Shown in pieces: positions 11,035 through 24,014 of a stretch of 64,000 nt of DNA. Every line of letters starts with the position of its first letter. Position 1 is the stretch's first letter. Both the position numbers and the translations under genes were made by a program. Origin of the DNA: Beta vulgaris subsp. vulgaris (taxonomy: Eukaryota; Streptophyta; Magnoliopsida; Caryophyllales; Amaranthaceae); the NCBI RefSeq assembly GCF_026745355.1, contig NC_079205.1, positions 3,330,832 to 3,394,831 on the forward strand, in the 5' to 3' direction. The notes under the pieces are model-generated. The model did not search any database and was not told where the DNA came from. It saw only the letters and a list, made by a program, of their open reading frames with translations.

Positions 11035-14000
11035 CTAGGGAGGAACCCAGCTAACGGGCCACCCTAAAGCATCCTTACAGATGATCTGAGAAAAAGAGGT
11101 ATCCAAGGGGGTGAAATAGTAGCAAAGATTCGTAGTCGAATGACCATGATGAGCCATCCAATCAACAGCAAAATTAGCTTCTCGAAAAACATGATGAATA
11201 TTGTAGCTATCAAATTTTTGAAGATCGATTTCCGCATCAGAAATAAGAGCATGAATAGTCCAAGGAACTTTCCACACCCTTTTAATAGCTTGGATGACCG
11301 CTAGGTTATCTCCTTCAATAATAATTTTTTAATACCCAAAAACAAAGCTCCTCGAATACCTTCACGTAACCCCCAAGCTTCAGCTACCAAGATAGACATT
11401 TTAGAGGGAATAGAGCCAGCCCACTAAGTAGAACATTACCTTCTTCACCTCTTAAAACAAAACCATAAGCTGCAGAACCATTACTAAGAAGCGAGCCATC
11501 AAAATTAAGTTTAGTGAAGTTCAAACCTGGCGGAATCCAGGCAATGTCCTTCCTAACACTACGGGAAGGCCTACTAGGATTAGAGCTCCAAACCTCCCCC
11601 TGTTTACTAGACATCCCATTCAAATTACCAATAAAGGTCTGAATCATTACTCCTAGAGCCGTAGGAGAAATAGAAACTTGCTTGAATATAATTTGATTCC
11701 TAGCAAACCAGATAAACCACCAAATAATAGCAATTCTACAAACCTGAGAAGAGCCACAAGAGGACTTTAACGAGGCTAAGTACTCAACAAAGGAAGAAAA
11801 GTTCCCAAATGATGGGAGAGAAATGGGCATCCCCGAATTACCGAGCCTCTCAAGAACATCTTGACTAAAAGGACAATCCAGGAAAAGATGATGATCAGAC
11901 TCAGAATGGAAATTACAGAACACACACTCCAAAGGAAGAAAAACATGACTACTCTCTAATCTCTTTTTTGTAGGAAGGCCATTTGGCAAATCTTCCATAG
12001 AAAAAATCGAATTTTGGGGGGGACATCCAAACCCCAAATCCATTGGAAAGGACTTTTGTCAGGAAGCGATAAACCAAACCCTTGTAGTAAACTCGCACCA
12101 GACTTAACAGAATACTCTCCATCAGCAGTTAATGCCCAGAAAACTTTGTCAGGGACGTTGTTAACAGGGACAAACAACTTAGAGATCACTGCAACCAAAT
12201 CAGAGGAAACAAACTGACTAAGAAGGTTCAAATTCCACTGACCATGACCCAGGAGAAAATGGCTAACCTTGAGGTCCTCAGAACCCGGACACGGCTGACA
12301 CATACTCGAGAGATGACATATTGAATCCCAACAGTCATACCAAAAAGAGATAGAATGACCATTACCAACTGACCATCTAATACCCTGTTTAAATGGACTA
12401 CGAAGGTTCATTAACTTACGCCATTGCCACGAGACATTAGCTTTTACTTTATAAGAAAACAGGGTGTCTTGTTTTAAATACTTATTACGAACTAATTTGA
12501 CCCAAAATTATCCGGCATTCGAATGATTTTCCAGAGAAGCTTCATCTGCAGTGCTTGATTATTAATCTTAGCTTTTCTAATACCAAGACCGCCGAAAATC
12601 TTAGGCTGACAAACTTTATCCCAACCAATTAGATTGGGCGATTTAGAATCAGACGGTTTATTCCATAAGAAATTTCTATAGGATTTGTCAAGTGATGAAA
12701 GAATAGATGGAGGTAAAGAGAAGCTCTGCATTTGGAAACTAGCTTTGGACGCAAGATTCGATTGAATTAAAACCATCCTGCCTGCATGAGATAATGAGTT
12801 TGCACGCCATTTAGTTAACTGGCTACTAACTTTCTCCTGAATTGGGGCAAAAGTAGATCGAGTAATTTTACCACTAATTATTGGGCAACCAAGATAAAGA
12901 CCCAAATCGAGAGATTTTTCCATTTGGAGAATATCCTGGAACTCTTGCAACAGTTCTGGAGGGTATTATCCGAACATTGAAAAGCAGATTTTGTGATAAT
13001 TTACCAGTTGTCCTGACATAGAACAATATTTGTCTAAAATATTTTTTATAGCATAACAACTCTCAGTCTTGGCTTTCGCAAAAATCATGGTATCATCAGC
13101 AAAGGTGAGAAAAGGTATATTAATACGCGAATGACCAAAGTGACTCCTACTAATTTATTCTCAGGTCCACTAGCCTGAAACAGTTGGCGGGCAAGAAGCT
13201 CAGCACATAAGATAAAGATATAGGGAGACAACGGGTCACCTTGTCGAATACCTCTGGAAGGAATAAACATCTCCCCAGGGATTCCATTGACCAGAACTGA
13301 AAATGAAACTGTAGTTATACATTGATGCATCCAAGAAACCCATTTTTCGCAAAAACCTAATCTTCTAAAAGTTTCCAGAATATAAGGCCACTCCAACCTA
13401 TCATAGGCTTTTTCCATGTCCAACTTTATGGCAAGCCAACCCTCCTTACCTTTCTTATTTTTGAACGAATGAAAAACTTCGTGAGCTAACAAAATATTAT
13501 CCTGAATTAAACGTTCAGGAACAAAGGCACCTTGAAGAGGGTGAATAATTTTTCCCAAAACTTTTTTCAGCCTATTAGCCAAGAGTTTAGCTATAATTTT
13601 ATAAATAGTAGAGCAAAGACTAATTGGTCTAAAATGATTTGGATTCGAAGGATTCTCTACTTTCGGAATTAACGTTATAAATGTATGATTTACTTCTTTA
13701 AGGAGCTTATCTGAATGAAAAAAAGCTTTTACTGACCTAACTACTGAGTTACCAACTAGACTCCAATACTTTTGAAAAAAGAAAGGAGTAAAGCCATCCG
13801 GGCCAGGAGCTTTATCTGGGGCTAAATCAAAAAGAGCATCTTTAACTTCATCCTTGGAAATATCATCACATAGAACATTATTATCTTGATCCGAAATGAT
13901 ACTTGTGAGCAAATTAAAATCTGTTTCCAAATTATAAGAGCAAGCTGGGTTTGAAATAAATCTAGTTCGAAAAGCATTAGTAAAGAAATCTTCCACCTTC

Positions 14001-15188
14001 TTTGGGTTTTCCACAACATTATTATTACTATCTATAACAGACGAGATAAGATTACGGTTACGACGAATAGACGCACATGCATGATAATATTTAGTATTAG
14101 CATCCCCAAGTTTAAGATTATTAGACTTAGCTCTAACTTTCCATTGTTCATTCTGAAATTCTAACAGATTAGCATGCTTTGTTAATAGAAGATGTTGTTT
14201 ATTACGTAATGCTACAGTAGTACCTTGCGCTAACAATTGGGCTTGTAAATTATTCAACTTTGTTTCTACTTGCAACAACTGCCTACTAATATTACCAAAC
14301 CGAGTAGAAATCCACTGCTTAGTTTTCCTTTTAAGTAACTTACACTTTTGAAGTAAACAATACATATTCGAACCCAAGAAATGAGTACACCACGTCTTAT
14401 GCACTAAAACTTCAAAGTCTTTTCGCGTAGTCCATAGTTTATCAAACTTAAATGGAAGAGCTTTGATAAGCTTAGGGATTTGCAAATGTATAGAAATGGG
14501 ACAATGATCAGAAGAAGTAAAAGGGTGATGTTGAATCTTCGACCTTGGAAATAAATTGATCCATTCTAGCGAGGCTACACCTTTATCTAGTCGCTCAAAC
14601 AAGTTATTGCAGCTATCCCTAGATCTACGCCAAGTAAAAGGGTTTCCACAAAATGGAACTTCTAGACAATCAACAGCAGCAAAAAAGTGATTCATATGCA
14701 TAAGTCGCGCAAAACTAAAGGTAGCCCCTCCTTTTTTATCAAGATGAGAGCTGAGTTCATTGAAATCCCCATCACCAAAAAGGGTTCAGTAAGAGCATTA
14801 AGAAACAAAATTAATTCATCCAAAACTCATGCTTAAGATTATAATTAGGTGGCGCATAAATGAAGACAAGAGTAAAACTAATGTTTAGTGCCATAATTTT
14901 TACATTACAAGACCAAAAGCGAGAAGATTTCATTATATTAGAAATAGTAAACAGATTGGAAGGTTTAGACTTCCACAAAACCCACATGCCACCTGCTAAA
15001 CCCATAGATGGGAGAAAATCACAGGAAGAGAACCCTGAATATCTAATCCAACCCTCAGAAGGAGGGGTTGGAACCTTGGTTTCACAGATCATCATCAAAC
15101 TAACATTATTTAGATTACAAAAAGATTTTACTTCTTCCAAAATAAGAGGCCTTCTCGCACCTCTAACATTCCAAGCACTAATAATCAT
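11035..15188 (-). pseudogene. LINE ORF2: endonuclease, reverse transcriptase, RNase H (frameshifted)
   Basis: The ORF starts near 15188 with MIISAWNVRGARRP, typical of plant LINE apurinic-type endonucleases, and includes a GDFNE motif near 14765. The reverse transcriptase follows, with PDKAPGPDGF, RPISLCSTIYKIIAKLLANR, KLDMEKAYDRLEW, RGIRQGDPLSPYIF and an intact FADD catalytic box (about 13095-13106) that lies in a shifted frame. Next come a zf-RVT domain (WGLDVPPKIRFFLWKICQ, about 12000) and a plant-type RNase H tail (KLNFDGSL near 11500; HHVFREANFAVDWMAHHGHS near 11150). Frame breaks lie near 14790, 13130, 12950, 12450, 12000 and 11350. Confidence 0.9.
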
Positions 15189-15221
15189 AGATAAACATGT
15201 GGTATAGAAAGTACCCTTTGC

Positions 15222-16905
15222 TTACGGCCTGCTCCTCTTCAGCTCAGAACTGGCTGAGTCTGCTTCCACCATTCCCTTCCTTCTTTTAGCTGAACTCGAG
15301 GAAGAGAGCTGCTCAGTTAAGCTAGCCCCTACAACCCCCATGCTTTCAATATGCTTCACAATAGAATGATCCGAATATATAGAATGGAAAGAATTTTCAG
15401 GTTGCGAGGAATAATCCTCTCCCATAACAGCATCACCAGGAGCTTCCATAATATAAGTATCATCATCAACATCAGATGCATCATGCACCTCAGCAAACAT
15501 ATCAGGATCATCATCATCATCAAACGGGGCATGGGGAAGCATAGATGAAGCAAACAGATCCTCAGGGTAGACCACCCTGAGAGGGGTAGGACTACACAAG
15601 TCTGCAGGAGGGAGGGGCATAGGCTTAGAAACCCCTAGGGGCACTGGAGAGTGCACAACCATAGTGGGAGCAACATCAAGAGAGACAGTAGAAGGAGGGA
15701 TTGGGAGCACAGCACAATTACATGACTCATCATCAGAGGAGGATACATCCACAACAACATTTTCTTGCAAGAGACCCTTACCTTTCTCTTTACCAACTGG
15801 CAGAGATAGCATAGCAGTTTTAGGGAATACTGGCAACTTGGGCTCTGAAATCACAACACCTTTAGCAGCAGGGACCTTAGTGTTACCAGAAAAAACTTTC
15901 TCAGGAAATTTCTTATTACCAGAACCAAAGACTGAACCATGGTGACCTAAGCGAGGTCTGGAAACATGCCTAGGCCTAGCCTCCACCACATTGGCCTGCT
16001 CGGCTGTGGTGGAAGGCATGGCTTGCCTAGTAGCATTTCCCAGAACTCAGCAAGCCACTTCTTTTTGGGATTCTGCAGCAGCATGACTTTACGTTCATGC
16101 TTAGAGGAGAGAGAATAGGACAAAACTCAATAGTATGAGCTTCACATCCACAAAAAGAACACACCAGAAAAATCTTCATACCAGATTAAGTAACCACAAT
16201 CAACACCACCAGCACGTTTAATCTCAGCATATTCAACAGAGGACAGGATATCAACCCTAACCATGCACGTGCAAACCTTATTTTATGCCTTAATAATGAC
16301 CTAGTATCCAGCTTAATAAGAGAACCAACAAAATTTGCAGCTAGCAAATTGGCAACAGACTCAAAATTAAGCAATTCTGTAGGAAAACGAGGAATCCTTA
16401 CCCAAAGATCAACATATTTTATTTCTTCCACAAAAGGGTCAAAGTGAGCCCTCCATGGATAAATCACAAAAAGCTCCCCCATTACATGCCGCCTTTCAGA
16501 CCAAACCAAGAAAAGATCACCAGGATTAGCAAAACGAATTAACACCCAATGATTACCCATATCTAAAAAATCCACATCACCTTTGAAAAATTCCAATCAG
16601 CACGAGTTCTAGAGATGATAGTCTAAGATCAACAGCTCACCCAACATCTTACACCAAGACAGGATTGCGATAAATCAACTATATCACGTTGCACTTGCGG
16701 TAAATCATCTAACACAATAGCTTCCGGGAATGAAGGAGGACCAGGAGGATCAAGAGAAACAGCATGCAAGACATCAGCATTAGACTCACCAGTAGGGTGA
16801 GAAATATTAGGGTTACTACTAAGCTCACCAGCATCTTGAACAACAGACTTAGACTTTAGACCACATCCTTAAAGAAGGGGGAGGACATGGTAACACTCAA
16901 AAGAA
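15222..16905 (-). pseudogene. LINE ORF1: DUF4283-like domain and zinc knuckle (broken)
   Basis: It starts with MSSPFFKDVV near 16888 and is disrupted by frame breaks. A DUF4283-like segment lies at 16186-16596 (GNHWVLIRFANPGDLFLVW, VDLWVRIPRFPTELLN). A C-x2-C-x4-H-x4-C zinc knuckle, CSFCGCEAHTIEFC, lies near 16110-16160. A long Pro/Ser/Asp-rich C-terminal part follows (15222-16019) and ends in basic residues. This is the architecture of nucleic-acid-binding ORF1 proteins of plant LINEs. Confidence 0.75.
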
Positions 16906-17711
16906 GACAAACAATAATTAAGAGATGTGAATGACTGAGAAACAACTTCAAGTAGTGAAACAAGAGAAGAGAGAATGAATTGAGATAAATAATTACCTGA
17001 GAATACCTCAATTTATAGCAAACTGAAAACCAACCTTTTAGTCGATGAATGTACCTTGCTGCAGTACCATCAATGAACTTTCCCTTCGCATTAAATGCTA
17101 AACCCAAAATGATGAAGAAGCAACCAAAAGGAGCACGCCAAAATGAAAACCAGGACAGAGAAAATCCCCCCAAAAACTTGAAATGATGAAAGGAAAACAA
17201 AAGAATTTAAGAACACTCACTCGCAATTGGATGAGTAAATGACCCATCACATCCCCAATTTTACCAACCCAAAACCTAACCCTAATTTTGTACTTGAAAC
17301 TCAGAAATTGAGTCCACGTAATCACGAAAGGAAGATTAATCACCACTCTAACACAATCCAACAGAGAGTTTAAACTACAGCTGTAGCTATAGCCCAACCT
17401 ACACTTAGGGCGATAATTACCCTTCGCATTAATCGCCTGCTCAGACTTAATTATCTGACAGAAGAGAGAGAACACTTTAACCACACTTTCGGATAATCTC
17501 AGTGCGATGATTAAGCTTAATTGCAGAGCTAGAGTGTAGAATTTGCTTAAATTGCTTTGATTTGGAGCTAAGAACTGACGAAATTGATTTGGGATTTCTT
17601 GCTTTGGGGCTAGGGTTTTTCGGGCTAGGGGACTGAGGAATAGGGGATGAGAGCTTCTCTCTCTTACTTTCTCTCTCATGACTTTTTTATGTGAAATACA
17701 AATAATTTCTC

Positions 17712-17958
17712 ATTTATTTTCATTATTTTGTGTTAAGAATTATATTATTTATTTTTGTTAAAATCTTTTTTTTTTTTTTTTTTAAAGATGGAGCAATCTT
17801 TACCTGCTCGGGAGTCGGAAAAGCTTTGGAATTTGCGGCTTTTCCTATCACCTTGCTCGATCTTTATTTTATCAGCAAAGGGTTTCTTTGTCCTTCTTTT
17901 CATCAAAATAACTCCCAATTCCTAAATCCTGACCTAATTTTCTCTCTCCTCCTCAACA
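17712..17958 (+). promoter_or_regulatory. Short upstream region between LINE and SWAP gene
   Basis: Only about 247 bp separate the LINE target site from the SWAP start codon. It contains a T-rich tract at 17766-17783 and a CT-rich leader (TTTTCTCTCTCCTCCTC) just before the ATG. No clear TATA box. The LINE 5' end faces the gene head-to-head, so the proximal promoter was probably displaced upstream or reused. Confidence 0.3.
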
Positions 17959-20900
17959 ATGGAGGTCGAAATCGAGGTAGTCGGCCGCCATGCGATGCTC
18001 TTCGACGACGACGCAACCGCCGCTTTCGTAAACTCCAAAGATGCCCTAATTGAATGGAATTCTCTCTCAATCGATCGTTTCGATGTTCGTAATCTTCTTC
18101 CAAATCCTCCCGCTTCTTTTCGTACGCTCACCGGCCATGGAAGTGTGCCACCTGATGCTCATCTCGAACCTCAGCTTGATCTCGAACGTTATGCAGATCT
18201 TCCTTCTTCTTCTGATGAACCAGGTTTATTGCTTTTCTTTTTTCTTTTTGCGGTGAATTTTTCACTTCTTTGTTTTACTTCATATGTTTGAATGTTGTAT
18301 TTGTGGTTTGTTCGATTGAGAATCGATATTTGGAGTTGAAGCTGAAAATATAGTAGTATATGTTTTGCTTATGATTATTATACGATATTATGTTAAGTAG
18401 CATGATCAGTTATTGGTGAAGATTAATTTCTTAAGTAGGGTTATTTGGAACCTGGAAGATTGATAATGGTGGCACTAATATTGGGGATGTGTTAGTTTTT
18501 TTTTTTTTTTTTTTTTTTTTATGAAGGGCTATAACTTAGTGGAGGAAGTGGTTTTTTTTAAAATTAAGATTAAGTTACTTGCTTGAGGAAGCCCTGATCT
18601 GTGAGCTCTTATAAACTAACTGCGATGACGTAGGCGAGCTTTTGGGATTGAGAGGACGGTGGGGGGAGGTAGGGAATGCTTGATTAGCATGGGGACATGT
18701 TTGTAAAATGCTTCCGTTAAGTTTTATCGAATTTCCTTTTTGAATGGGGCTCTGAAATTTGATACTTGGCTTTGTTCTCTTCACCTGAAGTAAGGTGAAT
18801 TGGTGTAAATCTATTAAGATCTAGCCTGGTTTGCATCTTTTGGGTACCCTAGTCTCAGTGCTAATTTATTAGAGAGAACATTATTCGTGTTTTGTTACAT
18901 TTGTCTTAATGTGTATTTTTAGTTTGCCAATTTTCATGATCTTTTCTACTTCAGAGTTAAAGAGATTTGGTTATTACTAAACATAAATTTTACTGGACTG
19001 ATATGATTCTCACAAGAATAAGTAATAATTTTCTAAAATGAGGTGAAGAGAACATAGCCTAGCTTCAAATGAGGCCCATCTTTGCATTTATAGGTTTAAC
19101 TTTAAGATGAGGAGGTTATGGGGATTCAAATTTTCTTGTAACAAGTGTTAGTTACAGGTGCATGCTGTGTTTCTTTGCTACATATTTCCACCTTTTCAGG
19201 AAAGGTTTGTTATCTACAACAGGTTGATCTCTTGCAATGACAAGTAAGAATGTCTTTGTCCTCACTCTGCCAGTATATCATAATATCCTAATTTTCTTGC
19301 CTCGTCTATGTCTCCAGCTTTGTTAACAAATAATCTTGATCATGGAACTTACTTGTACGAATGATAATGGGGTTGACTTGATGTCTGATTTGTTTTGTGT
19401 GTCAGAAATCGAAACTGAAGTGGCAAGGACAGATGCTTCTGGATATCATTTTGTGCCCTTTTCGTATGGAAACTCTGCTGATTCCAGTGACCAAAAGAAT
19501 CTTGATGCAGTGGCAGACACATCTGCATTCAATCCATCATTTTCCGTGCCTGAAAGTTTACTTCAAAATCTGGTAAGTTAATCCCCTTTTCAACTATGCA
19601 TCATACACATTGCTTTGAGAAGTGTTTTGAGAATCTGATGATGCTTTTTTCCCTTTTTGGATATCTAGCTGATGTGGGTAAATGGTATTTATCTGATGTG
19701 CATATGTTATTCTGAGGCTTACTATGTCTAAGTTTTCAGATGCTTGGAGCAGGGCGGACTTCTTCTGACTTAAGGTTGCCATTCAGGGGTACCTTGTTCC
19801 CTTTTGATGTCATGACAGATGGGCCGTGCAGGTGGGATTAGGAGAGTAGAGTTGATTATTATAACTGGAAATTCACATCATCGTAGTCGCTTGGAGCATA
19901 TGGATTGAAATGTTTCCTCATAGAGTTTTGATGTTTTGTGGTTTAAGATTATCGAGCTCTGCGTGAGATACTACTTATCAAGTTCCCTTGGCTAATGGCT
20001 ATTGTAATTCTAGGTTTCTCTAAGAGTTTTTAGTTATATTTGCAATGTGGGATTTTTTAAATTCACTTTATTGATGCATATTTTTGTTTTTCTCTGATTG
20101 TTTTCAGCCTCCTACAGAAAAAGTGCATCAGATTATTGCAAGGACTGCTTTGTTTGTCAGTAAACATGGGGGCCAATCTGAAATAGTTCTAAGAGTGAAA
20201 CAGGGAGATAACCCGGCATTTGGATTTTTGATGCCTCACCATCATTTACACCCATACTTCAGATATCTTGTTAATCACCCGGAGTTTCTAAAGGCTGACC
20301 ACGATGGCAAGTCACATGAAGAGAAGACTAATGAGGATCAGACTGGTGGAGCACTTTCTCTCCTGGGTTCAGCCTATGGTACAGGGGAAGACGAGGATGG
20401 TGCAGCTTCGGTTGATCGAGAATCTAAGCTAGTAGCCCCTCATGAAACTTTAGCAGGAGCTGTCATGTCTAGGTCTCATCAAGTAGAGCAAATAAATGGT
20501 CCTGAAAATGTAGCGGGAAAGGAGGAGATAGTTTCTAAAGCTGTACATCTTGCTAAAGTGAAAGCGTCTGCATTGAGTAAAAATCATATCAGCAATAAGT
20601 CTGTAAATGCTAGTGTTAAAAAAAATGCAGATATATTAGGTTTGACCGGTCGTATCACGGACAATACAAAAGCTTCAAGTTTGTTTCCAGTTTCCAAAGT
20701 TGAAACATTGGTTGTGGACCCTCCATTGGAAGTAAAAAGGTTGGTTGATCGGATAGTTGAGATCATCTTGAAGAATGGTAAAGACTTTGAGGCGGTGCTA
20801 ATTGAGCAGGACAAAAAACAGGACAGGTTTCCATTCTTGTTACCATCCAACAAATATCATCCATACTATCTAAAGGCTCTGAAGAAAGCTCAAGAGGTTT

Positions 20901-23166
20901 GTTTTTGATGGCTTGTCCTGTTATCTTTGTGGTCATATCTTACTGTTTTGTGTTAAAATTTTGGCATGTATACAAATTGTGGCCAGTAATATTCTTGCAA
21001 TCAAATCTTATATGCTTTTCTGACCTGCTTTTGGTGAGTAAATTCTAGCTTCACAGGAAGCTATGTCTTGTGTGTTGGCTCACCACTACTGAAGATGAAA
21101 ATGTATGCTATCTAGACAGTTGCTGTGAAGCCCGATCCCCTTTTGTTGATCTTTCTTTGATTCCGGCTTATTATCCCCCCCGCGGTTTCTCTCTGGATTC
21201 TTCCTATTGACACTGTTAGAGTTTAATTATGAAGTCACTCTGTGACTCTGATACATCTGCAATATGAATACACCAGTGACCTTTACTTTGGTTTTGTACA
21301 ACTTTTGGCCCTTAGTACTATGTTTTTCTTATAAGACTATTTTGATTAAAAAATCTCATACATTTGTCGAGGATACTCTTTTTTCTCTGTCAATTCACGT
21401 GGTTTTTCCTCTTAATAATGCGAACAGTCTGGATTTTTTAGGCTTCCCCTTTCAGTTATGCTTCAACCTTCAATTCTAATTAACACATTTCTCCCTTGTT
21501 TTAGTTAAGCTTGTCAGAGTGTTGCTTGATAAGATATGTGGGCTTGTGACAATGCCTTCTAACTTCACTGTTGCACTATGATAAAATCTGTATATCGCAC
21601 TTCGTCTTTTATGGACAGGGAATTATTTGCTTGCGATATTTTTTCCTTTCTCTTCACTTTTTGAATCCTGATGACTCATCCTTTCATCAATTTTTACAGT
21701 CCAGAATAAGTGGTAAGAGCTTTGGTGCTGAAAAAGATGGACTATTGTGGCAAGAAACGGACAAGAACACTGCTTTTAAAAAGGAAAGTGATGTCTCTTC
21801 CTCAGCATCTGAAGCTCATGATGTGTCGCTTGACTGTGACAAGAAAGAAAAGTTTAAAATGGTACTTAACAAGTCAAAAAGAGATGCACTGGACCATGCA
21901 TCCAAAGAGACTCAGCAACAATCTGGAATTACTGTGGATACAGCAGCAGCAGCAGCTATACTTCAGGCTGCCACAAGAGGGATTAAAAAACCTAATTTGG
22001 ATTTTTTCTCTAAGACATCCTTGAGTGGTCCAAGTCGTGGTTCTAGCAATGAGGGTGGTCAGGCTTCAAGTCTTGGAAGCCTTCACTCATCACAGCATCC
22101 AAGTTCAGGCCAAAAGCAAAAGGAGAATGGAAAGTCCTGTGTTACAATTCCTATCGCTAAAGAAATAGCCAGATCTGCTGCTGTTGCAGCAGCTGGTGAG
22201 GCGGACTCCTCTGAAGCAGGGATGACCAGGGAGCAGAAGCTGAAGGCTGAAAGATTGAGACGAGCCAAGATGTTTGCAGCAATGATTAAGAGTGGTGTTG
22301 CTCCAATGGGTACAGACTCCCAGCATCCTGCTTCATCTGTAGAACCATCCAGGTCTCAGGTCCCTAGCGCAGCCACTGAGTTTACCAACCAAGAAGTCAA
22401 GGATAGAGAAGGGAGTTCAGTTCCAGTGGAGACTGAGGCTTCAATCAGGATTGAAATGTCAGTTAGGAACTCTTCTGATGATGAAGTTGAGAGGAAAACA
22501 ACAAAAAGGCGTCATTATAGGTCTCATAAACATGATGACAGTGAAGGAGAAGATGACAGTGGAAGGAAGAGAGAGAAAGATGAAGAAGAAGATGATGATG
22601 ATGATCCGAGGCATTCTAGAAAGAGACATAGGTCCCATCAGTCCTCACGACACCGTAGAGATAGAAGCAAGGATATACATAAACATCGAAGAAAGCATTC
22701 ATCGTCAAGAAGCAAAGAATCGCGACGTAGGCACAAGCATGAGAGCGCTTCTTCTCCCGAAGAAGATAATAAAAACAATAGATACAAGCATGATAGTTCT
22801 TCCGATGATGAACACAAACGTCATAAGCGGAGACACAAAAATGATTCTTCATCAGAAGATGAGCGCAAATACCGTAAACGGAAGCATAAGCACTCTAATA
22901 AAGATGAGGATAGACATAAAGGCAGATCTAGGAAGGGTGAGAGAAGGTCCCAAAAGGAGGAAGTTGAATTGGAAGAAGGGGAGATTAGAACTAAGTCGTC
23001 AGATCAGTCTTCGTCCGCCATAGGTGATGACATTAGTACAGAAGCTTCTGTTGATGCTTCAAAGTCATCTTACCAAGAAAAGGCTCCATCTTTGCCTCCC
23101 GAAACTACGGAAGTTCCTGATGAATTAAGAGCCAAAATTCGGGCGATGTTGCTTGCCACAATGTAA
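17959..23166 (+). CDS. SWAP/SURP-domain splicing factor (SFSWAP-type)
   Basis: Four exons join in phase: 17959-18223, 19406-19572, 20108-20896 and 21700-23166, giving 895 residues. The N-terminus (HAMLFDDDATAAFVN and following) matches the DRY_EERY domain of alternative-splicing regulators. Two SURP modules follow, at about residues 145-203 (KVHQIIARTALFVSKHGGQS to HPYFRYLVNHPE) and 349-407 (RLVDRIVEIILKNGKDFEAV to YHPYYLKALKKAQE). Then comes EQKLKAERLRRAKMFAAMIK, a feature of plant SWAP proteins, and a long Arg/Ser/Lys/His/Asp-rich tail typical of SR-related factors. In the family, SURP modules bind splicing factor SF1 and the protein acts in the nucleus on pre-mRNA splicing. The ORF is intact. 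An acceptor TTTTACAG precedes exon 4. A poly(T) run near 18498 lies in intron 1. Confidence 0.92.
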
Positions 23167-23490
23167 CTCTTCTTTTTGTCGTTCTGTGACATGTAACTTC
23201 TTTCTTTTCTTTTTTGACAACTTTCTAGTTTTCCCATTAACGAAATCAAATGTGTTATTTTGCGTAATTCAGATTTCGTTTTTAATATACTGGCCTTATG
23301 TGTTTTAATGTAATTTCACTTCATTTTGAAAGATTGCAGTTTCGGTGTTAGCCAGCTGAAATCTAATTTTCTATCTTTTGCACTTCCGGGAATTTTGTTC
23401 ATGGTGTGAACAGTATGAATTCTTTCTATTTCGTGCACAAAATCAAACGTAGATGGGTCTTGTGTATCATTACTTCCTTCGATCGTAATA

Positions 23491-23671
23491 CTTCTCCGTC
23501 AAAAAATAGTTGTACCATTTGTATAGTATTTACTATTTACATTTTGATTGCCTTTGGGTATTTATATTTTAGGAAAAACATAGTCATGAGATTTTAGATT
23601 CATCACAATGTATATGTTTGAAATCTAGAAATCGTGAAAATATGAAATGGTACACCTATTCCTAAATGGAG
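23491..23671. mobile_element. Stowaway-like MITE
   Basis: The 181-bp element is flanked by TA (23489-23490 and 23672-23673). Left end CTTCTCCGTCAAAAAATAG then TTGTACCATTT; right-end complement CTCCATTTAGGAATAG then GTGTACCATTT. These are good inverted repeats of about 30 bp. It lies about 320 bp past the SWAP stop codon. Confidence 0.65.
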
Positions 23672-24014
23672 TAAATATAAATTAATGTAACACATGTAGA
23701 CATGTATGTAGTATTTGGGATGCACATTTTTAAAGTTCATATGATGAGCAGAAATTGAGAAATTCAAATTGGGATATATGATGAAAAGAGAAATAGAAAG
23801 AACTCCAAAACTAAAAAAATAAAAGAAAGGTATTGTGTTTATTTTATATTTTCTGTGAAGGAACACATTTATATTAGAACGGACTTTGGAACTTAATCAA
23901 TTGAAATGTAAGTTTCTCGAGATTTCTTAGAGGCAAAAGTTTGCCAACAATTTTAAGAAATGCCTCAGTGATTCTCAAAATTAGGAGCCAATACTTATAT
24001 TAGATGATGGTTCC

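Larger units (their letters stand above)
10997..17697 (-). mobile_element. Full-length L1-type LINE retrotransposon
   Basis: A complete non-LTR retrotransposon in reverse orientation. On the plus strand it starts with a T tract of about 20 (its poly(A) tail) at 10997 and ends at 17697 with the LINE 5' end. It is flanked by an exact 14-bp TSD, ACAAATAATTTCTC, at 10983-10996 and 17698-17711. It contains ORF1 (zinc knuckle protein) and ORF2 (endonuclease, reverse transcriptase, zf-RVT, RNase H). The intact TSD and full length argue for a fairly recent insertion. Several frameshifts show that this copy is now inactive. Confidence 0.93.

Noticed and set aside
17098..17679. 193-codon minus-strand ORF
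   Set aside because: It falls in the 5' UTR of the LINE, upstream of ORF1, and shows no protein family signature.
22616..22852. Antisense ORF within the SWAP gene
   Set aside because: Shadow of the Arg/Ser/His-rich tail of exon 4.
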